Below, piece after piece: positions 13,497 through 13,510 of a stretch of 13,510 nt of DNA. The DNA is from Galbibacter sp035306585 (GTDB lineage: Bacteria > Bacteroidota > Bacteroidia > Flavobacteriales > Flavobacteriaceae). Where the stretch lies: positions 1-13,510 of the forward strand of contig NZ_DATGNU010000086.1 in NCBI RefSeq assembly GCF_035306585.1, read 5' to 3'. The stretch's first letter is position 1. Each line of letters begins with the position of its first letter. Under the pieces are notes generated by a model that worked only from the letters and a program-made list of their open reading frames with translations, had not been told where the DNA came from and ran no database searches. Position numbers and translations under genes: made by a program.

Positions 13497-13510
13497 CAAT
13501 AAACACTGGT

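Noticed and set aside
1..13510. Mobile elements, CRISPR arrays, toxin-antitoxin or defence systems
   Set aside because: No transposase, integrase, regularly spaced repeats, phage or nuclease genes are seen. All sizeable open frames are accounted for by core metabolic, envelope, redox and division genes.

Overview
The window reads as ordinary chromosomal core DNA of a marine-type Flavobacteriaceae (Bacteroidota) bacterium. Four things support this. The DNA is AT-rich, and start codons are preceded by A/T-rich leaders rather than clear Shine-Dalgarno sites. Several genes and the tRNA follow the Bacteroidota promoter -7 element TAnnTTTG, with an excellent full promoter at the tRNA-Ser. The gene order tpx-dgkA-ftsK-lolA-lptFG-ribB looks like a block I recall from flavobacteria. 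The proteins themselves have a flavobacterial flavour: a DUF6952-like small protein, a long LptF/G protein and a RibBA with a decayed cyclohydrolase half.

Layout, left to right. (1) 29-1228 encodes a PLP-dependent enzyme of the cystathionine gamma-synthase/methionine gamma-lyase family. It is followed by a 264-base gap holding a long imperfect inverted repeat. (2) 1493-2947 is an NhaC-type Na+/H+ antiporter. (3) 3156-4362 is a three-gene thiol redox operon (2-Cys peroxiredoxin, thioredoxin-like protein, DUF6952-like small protein) closed by a clean hairpin terminator at 4402-4430. (4) 4546-11266 is a long co-directional run: thiol peroxidase Tpx, DgkA-type lipid kinase, FtsK DNA translocase, LolA-like periplasmic lipoprotein carrier, LptF/LptG-type permease and a RibB enzyme with a degenerate RibA domain. 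(5) On the minus strand are a KdnA-like DegT/DnrJ aminotransferase (11285-12496) and a nitroreductase (12572-13207). (6) tRNA-Ser(UGA) lies on the plus strand at 13412-13496.

Functionally the window joins peroxide detoxification (two peroxiredoxin classes plus a thioredoxin-fold reductant) to envelope upkeep (lipid kinase, lipoprotein carrier, LPS export permease and possibly an 8-amino-Kdo-forming transaminase), cell division (FtsK) and riboflavin synthesis.

No mobile element, CRISPR array, phage gene, toxin-antitoxin pair or obvious defence system is visible, and every gene belongs to a known family. The best leads are the dead-looking cyclohydrolase domain of RibBA, the KdnA-like aminotransferase, a terminator-shaped hairpin inside the first codons of dgkA, and the uncharacterised small protein overlapping thioredoxin. 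No stretch without a gene exceeds 300 bases.
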